NCBI GenBank assembly: GCA_035294225.1
Contig: DATGLH010000013.1
Coordinates: forward strand, 11,585 to 75,584
Reading direction: 5' to 3'
Source: Trebonia sp035294225
GTDB lineage: Bacteria; Actinomycetota; Actinomycetes; Streptosporangiales; Streptosporangiaceae
Length of the DNA: 64,000 nt
Shown here piece by piece: positions 38,408-45,657 of the stretch (positions within the stretch are counted from its first letter, which is position 1; each line of letters starts with the position of its first letter). The position numbers and the translations under genes were made by a program. The notes beneath the pieces were generated by a model. The model saw only the letters and a list, made by a program, of their open reading frames with translations. It made no database searches and was not told where the DNA came from.

Positions 38408-39617
38408 CGGCCTGCGCGTTCAGGCCGCACGTGGCGAGGAAGATCACCGCCGGGCCCGACGCGGTCACCGCGCCGTCCGACGCGGACACGAAGCATGACC
38501 TGCCCCGGGCGGCTTCGAGCGTGCCGCCGGCGGCGGCGCGCAGCCTCACCCTGCCGCCGACGCACAGCACGAGCCGCGCCCCGCCGCCCGGCAGGGCCGT
38601 CTCGCCGGCCGGGACCTCGGCCCGGTACAGGCGGAACTCCGGTGCGGGGCAGTCGTAGACCGACACGCCGCCGCCGAGCGGGCGCGGCTCGATGACCGGC
38701 ACGGCGACCGCCGGGTCGGTGAGCTTCAGCAGTTCGGGGACGTCGATGTGCTTGCCGGTGAGCCCGGCCCGGACCACGTTGTCCGAGTTCGCCAGCAGCT
38801 CCACCCCGGTGCCGCGCAGGTAGGAGTGCAGGCCGCCGGCCGGCAGGAAGACGGCCTGTCCCGGCCGCAGCACCGCGTGCCGCAGCAGCAGCGACGCGAC
38901 GACGCCGAGGTCACCGGGATGGTCGCCGGCGATCCGCACGGCGGCGGCGCACGCCGCGGCGTAGGGGCCGCCGCGCGCCGCCACGCGGGCGCAGGCCGCC
39001 ACGACGCTGTCGACCAGCGCGCCGCGCCTGTCCGCGGGCCAGCTGAGGATGCGGGCGAGCGCCTCGGTCAGCGCCCGCGGCCCGGCGGCCCCGGCGAGGA
39101 TCGCGGCGACCGGGTCCAGTTCCCCGACCGCGAGCTCCTTCATCAGCAGTGCGGCCGCGTCTTCCGGAGCGCGCATCCCCGCCAGCACCTCGAACGTGGT
39201 GAGCGCGCAGAGTATCTCCGGCTTCGGCCAGTCGTCGACGTAGTTGCGGGCCCTGTCGCCGGGCGGCAGGCCCCGTTCGGCCTCCGCGCGGAAGCCGGCC
39301 CGCGCCTGTTCCCGCGACGGGTGCACCTGGATGGACAGCGCCCTCTCGGCGGCGAGCACCTTGAGCAGGAAGGGCAGCCGGCCGCCGAACCGCGCCGCGC
39401 AGTCAGCGCCCAGCTCGCCCGCCGGGTCCGCCGCGATCACGGCGTCCAGCGTGACGTGGCGGCCCGCCCGTTCGAGCCCGGACGGCGCCGACGGGTGCGC
39501 GCCCATCCACAGCTCGGCCTCCGGCCGCGGAGCCGGGGCCGGGCGGCCCTGCAGTTCGGCGATCGCGGTCCGCGACCCCCACGCGTACGGCTGCACTACC
39601 GGCTCAAGAAGGTCCAC
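38403..39617 (-). CDS. manA: Mannose-6-phosphate isomerase, class I
   Basis: A 404-residue type I phosphomannose isomerase, interconverting mannose-6-phosphate and fructose-6-phosphate for GDP-mannose and glycan synthesis. Zinc-binding and substrate motifs: VQPYAWGSRTAIAEL at the start, AELWMGAHPSAPS, LPFLLKVLAAERALSIQVHPSREQA, WPKPEILCALTTFEVLAGM and HSYLRGTGVELLANSDNVVRAGL, whose late His/Arg complete the active site. The start is a GTG. It shares no close functional partner in the window. The 16-base repeat at its 3' end marks the junction with the UlaG-like gene. Confidence 0.93.
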   Translation of the reverse strand: MDLLEPVVQPYAWGSRTAIAELQGRPAPAPRPEAELWMGAHPSAPSGLERAGRHVTLDAVIAADPAGELGADCAARFGGRLPFLLKVLAAERALSIQVHPSREQARAGFRAEAERGLPPGDRARNYVDDWPKPEILCALTTFEVLAGMRAPEDAAALLMKELAVGELDPVAAILAGAAGPRALTEALARILSWPADRRGALVDSVVAACARVAARGGPYAAACAAAVRIAGDHPGDLGVVASLLLRHAVLRPGQAVFLPAGGLHSYLRGTGVELLANSDNVVRAGLTGKHIDVPELLKLTDPAVAVPVIEPRPLGGGVSVYDCPAPEFRLYRAEVPAGETALPGGGARLVLCVGGRVRLRAAAGGTLEAARGRSCFVSASDGAVTASGPAVIFLATCGLNAQAG

Positions 39618-39626
39618 GCGGGCACT

Positions 39627-39854
39627 TTACCCGCCGGCGCCGCCGTCCGCCGGATGCTCGACCAGGGCGACGACGCGGCTGGCCATGAACCGCGCGGTCC
39701 GCACCGCCGTCCCGTTGCGGGTGACCTCGCTCACCTCGACGATGCCGCGGCCGGTGCTGACCTCCACCCGCCGTCCGGCCCGGGTCGCGGCCACCTCGTA
39801 GGCGCGGGTCCCGTCGCCGGTGTCGACCACGACCTCTACCCAGTCCCCCTTCAC
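39627..39854 (-). CDS. Small beta-rich hypothetical protein next to moeZ
   Basis: A 75-residue protein from a GTG at 39854, preceded by a good GGGGAGG five bases away, which decides the start. It reads VKGDWVEVVVDTGDGTRAY, EVAATRAGRRVEVSTGRGIVEVSEV and TARFMASRVVALVEHP. Alternating short beta strands suggest a small barrel. No named family is recognised. It lies 41 bases after the stop of moeZ on the same strand and 9 bases before manA starts, so it is probably co-expressed with them. Confidence 0.7.
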   Translation of the reverse strand: MKGDWVEVVVDTGDGTRAYEVAATRAGRRVEVSTGRGIVEVSEVTRNGTAVRTARFMASRVVALVEHPADGGAGG

Positions 39855-39895
39855 GGCGGCCTCCCCAGACCGTTGACCGGCGCTGTCGTCCGGGG

Positions 39896-41074
39896 CTAGT
39901 ACGACGGGAGGCTGGGGTCCACCTGGCTGACCCAGGCCAGCACGCCGCCGCCGACGTGCACGGCGTCCGAGAAGCCCGCGTTCTTCACGATCGCCAGGCA
40001 CTCGGCGCTGCGCGCGCCGCTCTTGCAGTGCAGCACGACGCGCTTGTCCTGCGGCAGCTTCTCCAGCGCCGCGCCGGACAGGAACTCGCCCTTGGGGATC
40101 AGCGTCGCGCCCGGGATCGAGACGATCTCGTACTCGTTCGGCTCGCGGACGTCGACCAGGAAGATGTTCTCGCCCCGGTCGAGCATGTCCTTCAGCTCCG
40201 TCGCCGTGATCGTCGAGCCGGCGGCGGCCGCCGCCGCCTCCTCGGAGACGGCGCCGCAGAACGCGTCGTAGTCGATCAGCTCGGTGACCGTCGGGTTCTT
40301 GCCGCAGACCGCGCACTCGGGGTCCTTCTGCACGCGGACCGTCCGGTAGGACATCTCCAGCGCGTCGTAGATCATCAGCCGCCCGGCCAGCGGCTCGCCG
40401 ATCCCGGCGATCAGCTTGATCGCCTCGTTGACCTGGATCGAGCCGATCGACGCGCAGAGCACGCCGAGCACGCCGCCCTCGGCGCAGGACGGGACCATGC
40501 CGGGGGGCGGGGGCTCGGGGTACAGGCACCGGTAGCACGGCCCGTAGTCCGCCCAGAAGACGCTCGCCTGCCCGTCGAACCGGTAGATCGAGCCCCAGAC
40601 GTACGGCTTGTGCAGCAGCACGCAGGCGTCGTTCACCAGGTACCGGGTGGCGAAATTGTCCGTCCCGTCGATGATCAGGTCATACGGCGCGAAGATCTCC
40701 ATGACGTTGGAGGAGTCGAGGCGCACCTCGTGCAGGATGACCTTGACGTAGGGGTTGACCTCCGCGATGCTCGCCTGCGCGGAGGCCGCCTTCGACCTGC
40801 CCACGTCGGAAACGCCGTGGATGATCTGCCGCTGGAGGTTGGACTCGTCCACCGTGTCGAAGTCCACGATGCCGAGCGTCCCGACGCCGGCCGCGGCGAG
40901 ATAGAGCAGCGCCGGCGAGCCGAGGCCGCCCGCGCCCACGACCAGTACCTTCGCGTTCTTCAGGCGCTTCTGCCCGGCCATGCCGACGTCGGGGATGATC
41001 AGGTGACGCGAGTAGCGCTTCACCTCGTCGACCGACAGGTCGGCAGCCGGCTCGACCAGTGGTGGCAGCGACAC
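39896..41074 (-). CDS. moeZ: Adenylyltransferase/sulfurtransferase MoeZ
   Basis: A 392-residue two-domain enzyme, the same length as mycobacterial MoeZ, from a GTG at 41074 giving SLPPLVEPAADLSVDEVKRYSRHLI. The ThiF/MoeB-like adenylation domain has VLVVGAGGLGSPALLYLAAAG, GIVDFDTVDESNLQRQI and zinc-type CxxC pairs (PCYRC, CAVC). The C-terminal rhodanese domain ends with the active-site loop HCKSGARSAE, whose Cys carries the persulfide. MoeZ activates sulfur-carrier proteins (for molybdopterin, thiocarboxylate-dependent cysteine or natural products) by adenylation and then sulfur transfer. Confidence 0.95.
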   Translation of the reverse strand: MSLPPLVEPAADLSVDEVKRYSRHLIIPDVGMAGQKRLKNAKVLVVGAGGLGSPALLYLAAAGVGTLGIVDFDTVDESNLQRQIIHGVSDVGRSKAASAQASIAEVNPYVKVILHEVRLDSSNVMEIFAPYDLIIDGTDNFATRYLVNDACVLLHKPYVWGSIYRFDGQASVFWADYGPCYRCLYPEPPPPGMVPSCAEGGVLGVLCASIGSIQVNEAIKLIAGIGEPLAGRLMIYDALEMSYRTVRVQKDPECAVCGKNPTVTELIDYDAFCGAVSEEAAAAAAGSTITATELKDMLDRGENIFLVDVREPNEYEIVSIPGATLIPKGEFLSGAALEKLPQDKRVVLHCKSGARSAECLAIVKNAGFSDAVHVGGGVLAWVSQVDPSLPSY

Positions 41075-41105
41075 TGTGCAATCTCCCGTCAGGTTGGGGA
41101 ACTCG

Positions 41106-42059
41106 TTAGGCGTCAACCGGGTCCCGGCGCCCGGCATTCCCTGTTTTCCGCGTCCGGTCAGCCATCTCACGGAACCGCGCCGCGACGAGCGCCGGGCGCT
41201 CCATCTGGGCCACGTGCCCGGTCTTTGGCAGGACGACGACGTACCCGTCGCGGAACGCGCGGGCCGCGGGCGCCGCCAGCCGCGGGCTCACCAGCCTGTC
41301 GTGGCTGCCGAAGATGACCAGCGCGGGGACCGTGATCCGCGCGGCCGCCTGCCACAGCGAGTGCCTGCGCGGCCGCAGCGTCTCCGCGACGAGCGTGCGC
41401 GCGGCCATGCTCAGCGCGGTGGCGGCGTAGCCTAGCCCGTCGCGGCGGCGCAGCTCCGCCACCTCGAGGGCAAAGCGCTCCGGGTGCACGGCGCCCGGGT
41501 CGTAATAGCAGGTCGCGACCACGTTCGCCACCCGGTTTTCCGGCGGCAGCAGTGAGGCGCGCCGCATTATCCACTCCCCGAGCACGGGCAGCGCGACCAG
41601 CGGGAACTGGAGCAGTTCCCGGCGCACCCGAAGGTCCGGCAGCACCGGCGAGATCAGCGTCAGCGTGCGCACCAGGTCCGGGCGGGCGTCCGCCGCCCTG
41701 ATGGCCACCGCGCCGCCCATCGAGTTTCCCGCCAGGTGGACCGGGCCGAGGTTCAGCGTCTCGATCAGCCGGATCACCGTGCCGGCGAGGGACTTGACCG
41801 AGTAGCCGGCTTTCGACCGCGGCGGCGGGGAGAAACCCGAGCCGGGCAGGTCCAGGGCCTTGCAGTCGTACGCGGGGGCCAGCTCGGCCATGAAGTCGGT
41901 CCAGTTGGTCGCGGCACCGGACATGCCGTGCACGCAGAGCACGACCTCTTTGCCGCCGCCGCTGCCGGGCCCGGCGGTCTCCGCGAGGTACACCTGCTCA
42001 CCGCGCGCTCCGCCGAGCGCGACCATCCGGCCGGGCCAGTGCGGGATCGGCCCGGTCAT
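41106..42059 (-). CDS. Alpha/beta-fold hydrolase (LipV-like)
   Basis: A 317-residue hydrolase whose ATG (42059) overlaps the stop of ku as ATGA. Features are the oxyanion-strand VLCVHGMSGAATNWTDFM, the nucleophile elbow LAGNSMGGAVAIRAA (Ser in GNSMGG), a late acidic residue near FGSHDRLVSPRLA and the catalytic His in LPKTGHVAQMERP. This is the monoglyceride-lipase/esterase layout; mycobacteria carry LipV in the same neighbourhood. The substrate, probably a carboxylic ester or lipid, is unknown. It is co-transcribed with ku, an odd pairing of a hydrolase with a repair protein. Confidence 0.9.
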   Translation of the reverse strand: MTGPIPHWPGRMVALGGARGEQVYLAETAGPGSGGGKEVVLCVHGMSGAATNWTDFMAELAPAYDCKALDLPGSGFSPPPRSKAGYSVKSLAGTVIRLIETLNLGPVHLAGNSMGGAVAIRAADARPDLVRTLTLISPVLPDLRVRRELLQFPLVALPVLGEWIMRRASLLPPENRVANVVATCYYDPGAVHPERFALEVAELRRRDGLGYAATALSMAARTLVAETLRPRRHSLWQAAARITVPALVIFGSHDRLVSPRLAAPAARAFRDGYVVVLPKTGHVAQMERPALVAARFREMADRTRKTGNAGRRDPVDA

Positions 42060-42907
42060 GCGCCCGCCTCCCGGCGGCCGGGCGCCCGCCTGGCGCCCGC
42101 GGCCGGCCCGGCGTCTCCCGCCTGGCCCGCTCTCGCCGCCTCGACGCTCGCGCGGAGCATCTCGGTGAGGTCGGCGGGGGCGGGCGGGGGCTCCCCGGCG
42201 GGGGCGGGGGCGGGCGGGCGGACAACCTCGTTGCCCTCGATCTTGGCCTGGACCAGCGCCTCGACCGCCTCCCGGTAGGAGTCCTTGTGGGCCGACGGGT
42301 CGAAGTCCCCGGTCATCGTGTCGATCAGCGACGCGGCCGCCGTGAGTTCCTGCGCCCTGACGTCCACGGTCTCCCCGAGGAACCCGAAATCGGGGGCCCG
42401 CACCTCGTCCGGCCACAGCAGCGTCTGGAGCACAAGCACATCATCCCGCACCCGGAGCGCGGCCAGCGCCTCGCGCTGCCTGACGGCGGCCTTCGCCACC
42501 GCCACCCGCCCCGAGCGGTCCAGGGCGTCGCGGAACAGCACGTAGGCGCGCACGCCGGCGGGCTCGGGCTCCAGGTAGTAGCTCTTGTTCGCCAGGATCG
42601 GATCCAGCTGGCCGGCCGGGGCGAAGTGCAGCACGTCGATCCGGTGCGCGGTGGCGAGCGGCAGGTCCCGCAGGTCCTCGTCGGTGAGCACCACGACATC
42701 GCCGGTAGCGAGCTCATAGCCCTTGGCGACGTCGGAATACGGCACTTCCCGGCCGTCTACCGTGCACACCCGGCGGTACTGTATCCGGCCGCCGTCCGCG
42801 CGGTGCACCTGCCTGAACGCGACGTCACGCTGCTCGGTCGCCGCGTAGAGCTTGACCGGGATCACGACCATGCCGAACGCGATCGTCCCGGACCAGATGC
42901 TGCGCAT
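42056..42907 (-). CDS. ku: Bacterial Ku DNA-end-binding protein
   Basis: A 283-residue Ku core protein: MRSIWSGTIAFGMVVIPVKLY, FRQVHRADGGRIQYRRVC, DGREVPYSDVAKGYEL, LATAHRIDVLHFAPAGQLDPI, YYLEPEPAGVRAYVLF and GRVAVAKAAVRQREALAAL are all typical of prokaryotic Ku. It encircles double-strand ends and recruits LigD for non-homologous end joining. The C-terminus is an Ala/Pro/Arg-rich tail, common in actinobacterial Ku, that may help DNA binding and LigD contact. No ligD lies in the window. The gene is near adnAB, which acts on the same substrate. Confidence 0.95.
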   Translation of the reverse strand: MRSIWSGTIAFGMVVIPVKLYAATEQRDVAFRQVHRADGGRIQYRRVCTVDGREVPYSDVAKGYELATGDVVVLTDEDLRDLPLATAHRIDVLHFAPAGQLDPILANKSYYLEPEPAGVRAYVLFRDALDRSGRVAVAKAAVRQREALAALRVRDDVLVLQTLLWPDEVRAPDFGFLGETVDVRAQELTAAASLIDTMTGDFDPSAHKDSYREAVEALVQAKIEGNEVVRPPAPAPAGEPPPAPADLTEMLRASVEAARAGQAGDAGPAAGARRAPGRREAGA

Positions 42908-43061
42908 GCCCTACCACTACCCACCCGGCGTTCACGATGATACATCGAAGGTTGTCTACATCCGCTGCCCGGCACCCTTCCCAAGGCGGCTTTTCGCGTC
43001 AGGTCCGCCAGACGTCCCCGCCGCGAGCTGAGATGATGACCGTGGAGGGGAAAGGTGGAGC

Positions 43062-44372
43062 ATGGTGGACGTAGTGGTGCTGGGCGGGGGAGTCGCGGGT
43101 GAACGGGTGGCCGCCGAGGTCGCGCGGGGCGGCAAGTCGGTGGCGCTCGTCGAGGCCGGCCTGGTCGGCGGGGAATCCCCGTACCTCGCCTGCATCCCGT
43201 CCAATTCGCTGCTCCGTTCCGCGCGCGGCAAGGAGACCTGGGGCAGCGCCGTCGCCCGCCGGGACGCGCTGACCGCCGGGCTCGCCGACGCCGCCGCGGC
43301 GGCCGCGCTCGCCGCGGCCGGGGTCAGCCTGGTGCGCGGCGCCGGGCGGGTCACCGCGCCCGGCACCGTGACGGTGAGGCCGTCCGGCGGCGGCGAGGAC
43401 GTCACGCTGACCTACGCGGACCTGGTGGTCGCCACGGGCAGCGAGCCCGTGGCGCCGCCGATCGAGGGCCTGGCCGGCATCCAGGCGTGGACCACCGCCG
43501 AGGCGCTGGCCTGTCCCGACCTGCCCCGCCGCCTGGTCATCCTCGGCGGCGGGCCGGCGGGATGTGAGCTGGCGCAGGTCTACGCGACGTTCGGCTCCGC
43601 GGTGACGCTGGTGGAGGCCGAGGGCAGGCTGCTGCCTGCCGAGCCGGCCTTCACCGGCGAGATCCTCGCCGACGCGCTGCGCCGGGCCGGCGTCGACGTG
43701 CGGCTCGGCTCGGCCGCCGTCAGGGCGTTGCGGAAGGACGACGGCCTCGTTCTCCTGCTCGCCGACGGCACCCGCCTTGAGGCCGACCGGCTGCTGCTGG
43801 CCAGCGGCCGGCGCCCGCGGCTGACCGGCCTCGGGCTGGACGTGCTCGGCATCGACGTCACGCCCGGCAAGCCGCTGCCGTTGGACGACTCCTGCCGCGT
43901 CGCCGACGGGGTGTGGGCGGCCGGCGACGTCACCGGCACCGGGCACACGCACGTGGCCAGGTACCAGGCGGACATCGTGGCCGCGAACATCCTCGGCTCG
44001 GCCCGCTCGGCGGACTACCGGGCGCTGCCCCGGACGGTGTACACCCACCCCTCGGTGTTCGCCGTCGGGCTCACCCCGGAGGCGGCCGCCGCGGCCGGGG
44101 TGAGGCTCGCGACCGCCCGCTCCGCGCTGGCGGACACCGCCCGGGCGAGGCTTGACGGCGACGACGCTGGGTACGTCGAGCTGTACGCGGAACCAGATTC
44201 GGGCATGCTTGTGGGAGCCGCCGCGGTCGGGCCGGACGCGGCAGACTGGATGGCAGAGATCACCCTCGCGATCAGGGCGGAAATCCCCGTCAAGACGCTG
44301 GCGGACGTCATCCATGCCTTCCCGACCCACGGTGAGGTGCTGGAGGCGCCGCTGCGCGCGCTGGCGCGCTGA
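43062..44372 (+). CDS. Pyridine-nucleotide-disulfide-reductase-like flavoprotein, altered CxxxxC
   Basis: A 436-residue flavoprotein of the dihydrolipoamide-dehydrogenase/mercuric-reductase superfamily, ATG 43062 with GGTGGAG upstream. FAD-binding VVLGGGVAGERVAAEVARGG, NAD-binding RLVILGGGPAGCELAQVYATFG, VWAAGDVTGTGHTHVARYQA and the C-terminal dimer interface with IHAFPTHGEVLEAPL (His-Glu-like active-site region) are present. The active site should read GG-TC-x4-CIPSK; here it is GGESPYLACIPS, keeping only the second Cys. So it cannot form the usual redox disulfide and may use a single thiol or act as a quinone- or Hg-independent reductase. Confidence 0.88.
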   Translation: MVDVVVLGGGVAGERVAAEVARGGKSVALVEAGLVGGESPYLACIPSNSLLRSARGKETWGSAVARRDALTAGLADAAAAAALAAAGVSLVRGAGRVTAPGTVTVRPSGGGEDVTLTYADLVVATGSEPVAPPIEGLAGIQAWTTAEALACPDLPRRLVILGGGPAGCELAQVYATFGSAVTLVEAEGRLLPAEPAFTGEILADALRRAGVDVRLGSAAVRALRKDDGLVLLLADGTRLEADRLLLASGRRPRLTGLGLDVLGIDVTPGKPLPLDDSCRVADGVWAAGDVTGTGHTHVARYQADIVAANILGSARSADYRALPRTVYTHPSVFAVGLTPEAAAAAGVRLATARSALADTARARLDGDDAGYVELYAEPDSGMLVGAAAVGPDAADWMAEITLAIRAEIPVKTLADVIHAFPTHGEVLEAPLRALAR

Positions 44373-44426
44373 CGGGACGCCCTTCGGGGGACAGACGGGA
44401 CGACCAGAGCACAGGAGGGGCACGCG

Positions 44427-44594
44427 TTGAGCGAGATCGGCATGGAGACGCCGGGCGAAGACGCCGCCGAGCAGGCCCGCGAGGTTTCCGAGGAGGAAGA
44501 CGGCGAGCTGACCGAACTGCCGTTCGAGGTGAACGAGGCGGACGCCGCGGAGCAGGTGCGCGACGTCGGTTACGACGACGAGGACTACCGCTAG
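44427..44594 (+). CDS. 55-residue acidic hypothetical protein
   Basis: A short gene from a TTG at 44427, preceded by AGGAGGGG six bases away. It encodes MSEIGMETPGEDAAEQAREV, then a Glu/Asp-rich middle (SEEEDGELTELPFEV) and an acidic, Tyr-containing end (VGYDDEDYR). Roughly a third of residues are acidic, with no hydrophobic segment, and the pattern is typical of a disordered small protein. I recognise no family. It sits between the flavoprotein and the TetR gene on the same strand, 54 bases after the former. The strong ribosome site and clean stop argue that it is real. Confidence 0.65.
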   Translation: MSEIGMETPGEDAAEQAREVSEEEDGELTELPFEVNEADAAEQVRDVGYDDEDYR

Positions 44595-44630
44595 GGTGGA
44601 TCTAACGCCCGTCAGAATCCGGAGAAAACG

Positions 44631-45254
44631 TTGACCGCCACATCAGCCGCCCGGCCACGCGGGACGCGCCTGCCGAGGCTGGCGCGCCGCCGCCAGCTGC
44701 TGGATGCAGCCATGCAGGTCTTCGTCGCGCGCGGCTACCACGCGGCGGCGATGGACGAGATCGCGGAGCGCGCCGGGGTCAGCAAGCCAGTCCTCTACCA
44801 GCACTTCCCCGGTAAGCAGGAGCTTTATCTCGCGCTGCTCGACGAGAGCGTGGAACGGCTGATCGAGGCCGTCAGGACGGCGCTGCGCTCCACGAACGAC
44901 AACAGGCAGCGGGTCAACGCGACCTTCGGCGCGTACTTCGGGTACGTCGCGGAGCACCGCGGGATGTTCCGGCTGGTCTTCGAGTCGGACTTCGCGAACG
45001 AGCCCGCGGTCCGCGAGCGCCTGGACAAGGCGGACCGCAAGTGCGCCGACATGATCAGCCAGGTGATCAAGGAGGACGCCGGCCTGGCGGACGACGAGGC
45101 GCACCTGCTGGGCATCAGCCTCGTCGGCATGGCGCAGGTCAGCGCCAGGTACTGGCTCAGCACGCTCGGCACGATCCCCAGGGAGGCGGCCGAGCAGCTG
45201 GTGGCCCGCCTCGCCTGGCGCGGGATAAGCGGCTGGCCCCGCACCGCCGACTAA
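44631..45254 (+). CDS. TetR-family regulator (Rv3208-like)
   Basis: A 207-residue TetR protein from a TTG at 44631 with GGAGA upstream. The helix-turn-helix is LARRRQLLDAAMQVFVARGYHAAAMDEIAERAGVSKPVLYQHFPGKQEL; the C-terminal ligand domain contains VAEHRGMFRLVFESDFANEP and ISLVGMAQVSARYWLS. The DUF3107 gene begins 27 bases downstream. In mycobacteria a TetR gene (Rv3208) and the DUF3107 gene (Rv3208A) are likewise adjacent and precede the DEAD-box helicase gene, so the order here is conserved. Ligand and targets are unknown. Confidence 0.9.
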   Translation: MTATSAARPRGTRLPRLARRRQLLDAAMQVFVARGYHAAAMDEIAERAGVSKPVLYQHFPGKQELYLALLDESVERLIEAVRTALRSTNDNRQRVNATFGAYFGYVAEHRGMFRLVFESDFANEPAVRERLDKADRKCADMISQVIKEDAGLADDEAHLLGISLVGMAQVSARYWLSTLGTIPREAAEQLVARLAWRGISGWPRTAD

Positions 45255-45281
45255 CCGCCGAAACCGACTGTGAGGAGCGCC

Positions 45282-45518
45282 GTGGAAGTCAAGATCGGGA
45301 TCCAGTCCATCCCCCGCGAGCTCGTCGTGGACACCGACGCGACGGCGGAGGAGATCGAGCGTGACCTGGCGGACGCTCTCGGCTCGGCCGGGGGCCGCGG
45401 CGTCTTCGCGCTGACCACGCAGAAGGGCGGGCGGGTCCTGGTCCCGGCGGACAAGGTCGCCTTCGTCGAATTCGGCGGCGAGCAGTCCCGGCGCGTCGGC
45501 TTCGGCAACATCGTCTGA
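45282..45518 (+). CDS. DUF3107 family protein
   Basis: A 78-residue protein from a GTG at 45282, with GTGAGGAG six bases upstream. It reads VEVKIGIQSIPRELVVDTDA, then EEIERDLADALG, GVFALTTQKGGRVLVPADKVAFVEFG and ends RRVGFGNIV. This is the DUF3107 family, present almost only in actinobacteria (TB9.4 in mycobacteria), with unknown function. The VPADKVAFVEFG segment resembles an ATP-binding-subunit-like or small ligand-binding strand-turn, but nothing firm can be said. It follows the TetR gene closely and precedes the helicase. Confidence 0.92.
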   Translation: MEVKIGIQSIPRELVVDTDATAEEIERDLADALGSAGGRGVFALTTQKGGRVLVPADKVAFVEFGGEQSRRVGFGNIV

Positions 45519-45657
45519 GCACCTGTCTGGTACCTTGGGTGACGACTGGGCAATGGAATGTCGTAATCGCAGTTCGCGTTGATGCTTACGCTGCCGCCTG
45601 GACGCCGCCGCGCCCGAGGGAGGCGCGGGCTCCGGGCCTCAGCGCACGGAGGAACCC

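Noticed and set aside
36814..38565. Very long minus-strand frame joining the methyltransferase to a Gly/Arg/Val-rich N-terminal extension
   Set aside because: The extra part is antisense to the clear UlaG-like gene (37738-38379) and has no domain; the methyltransferase starts at 37605.
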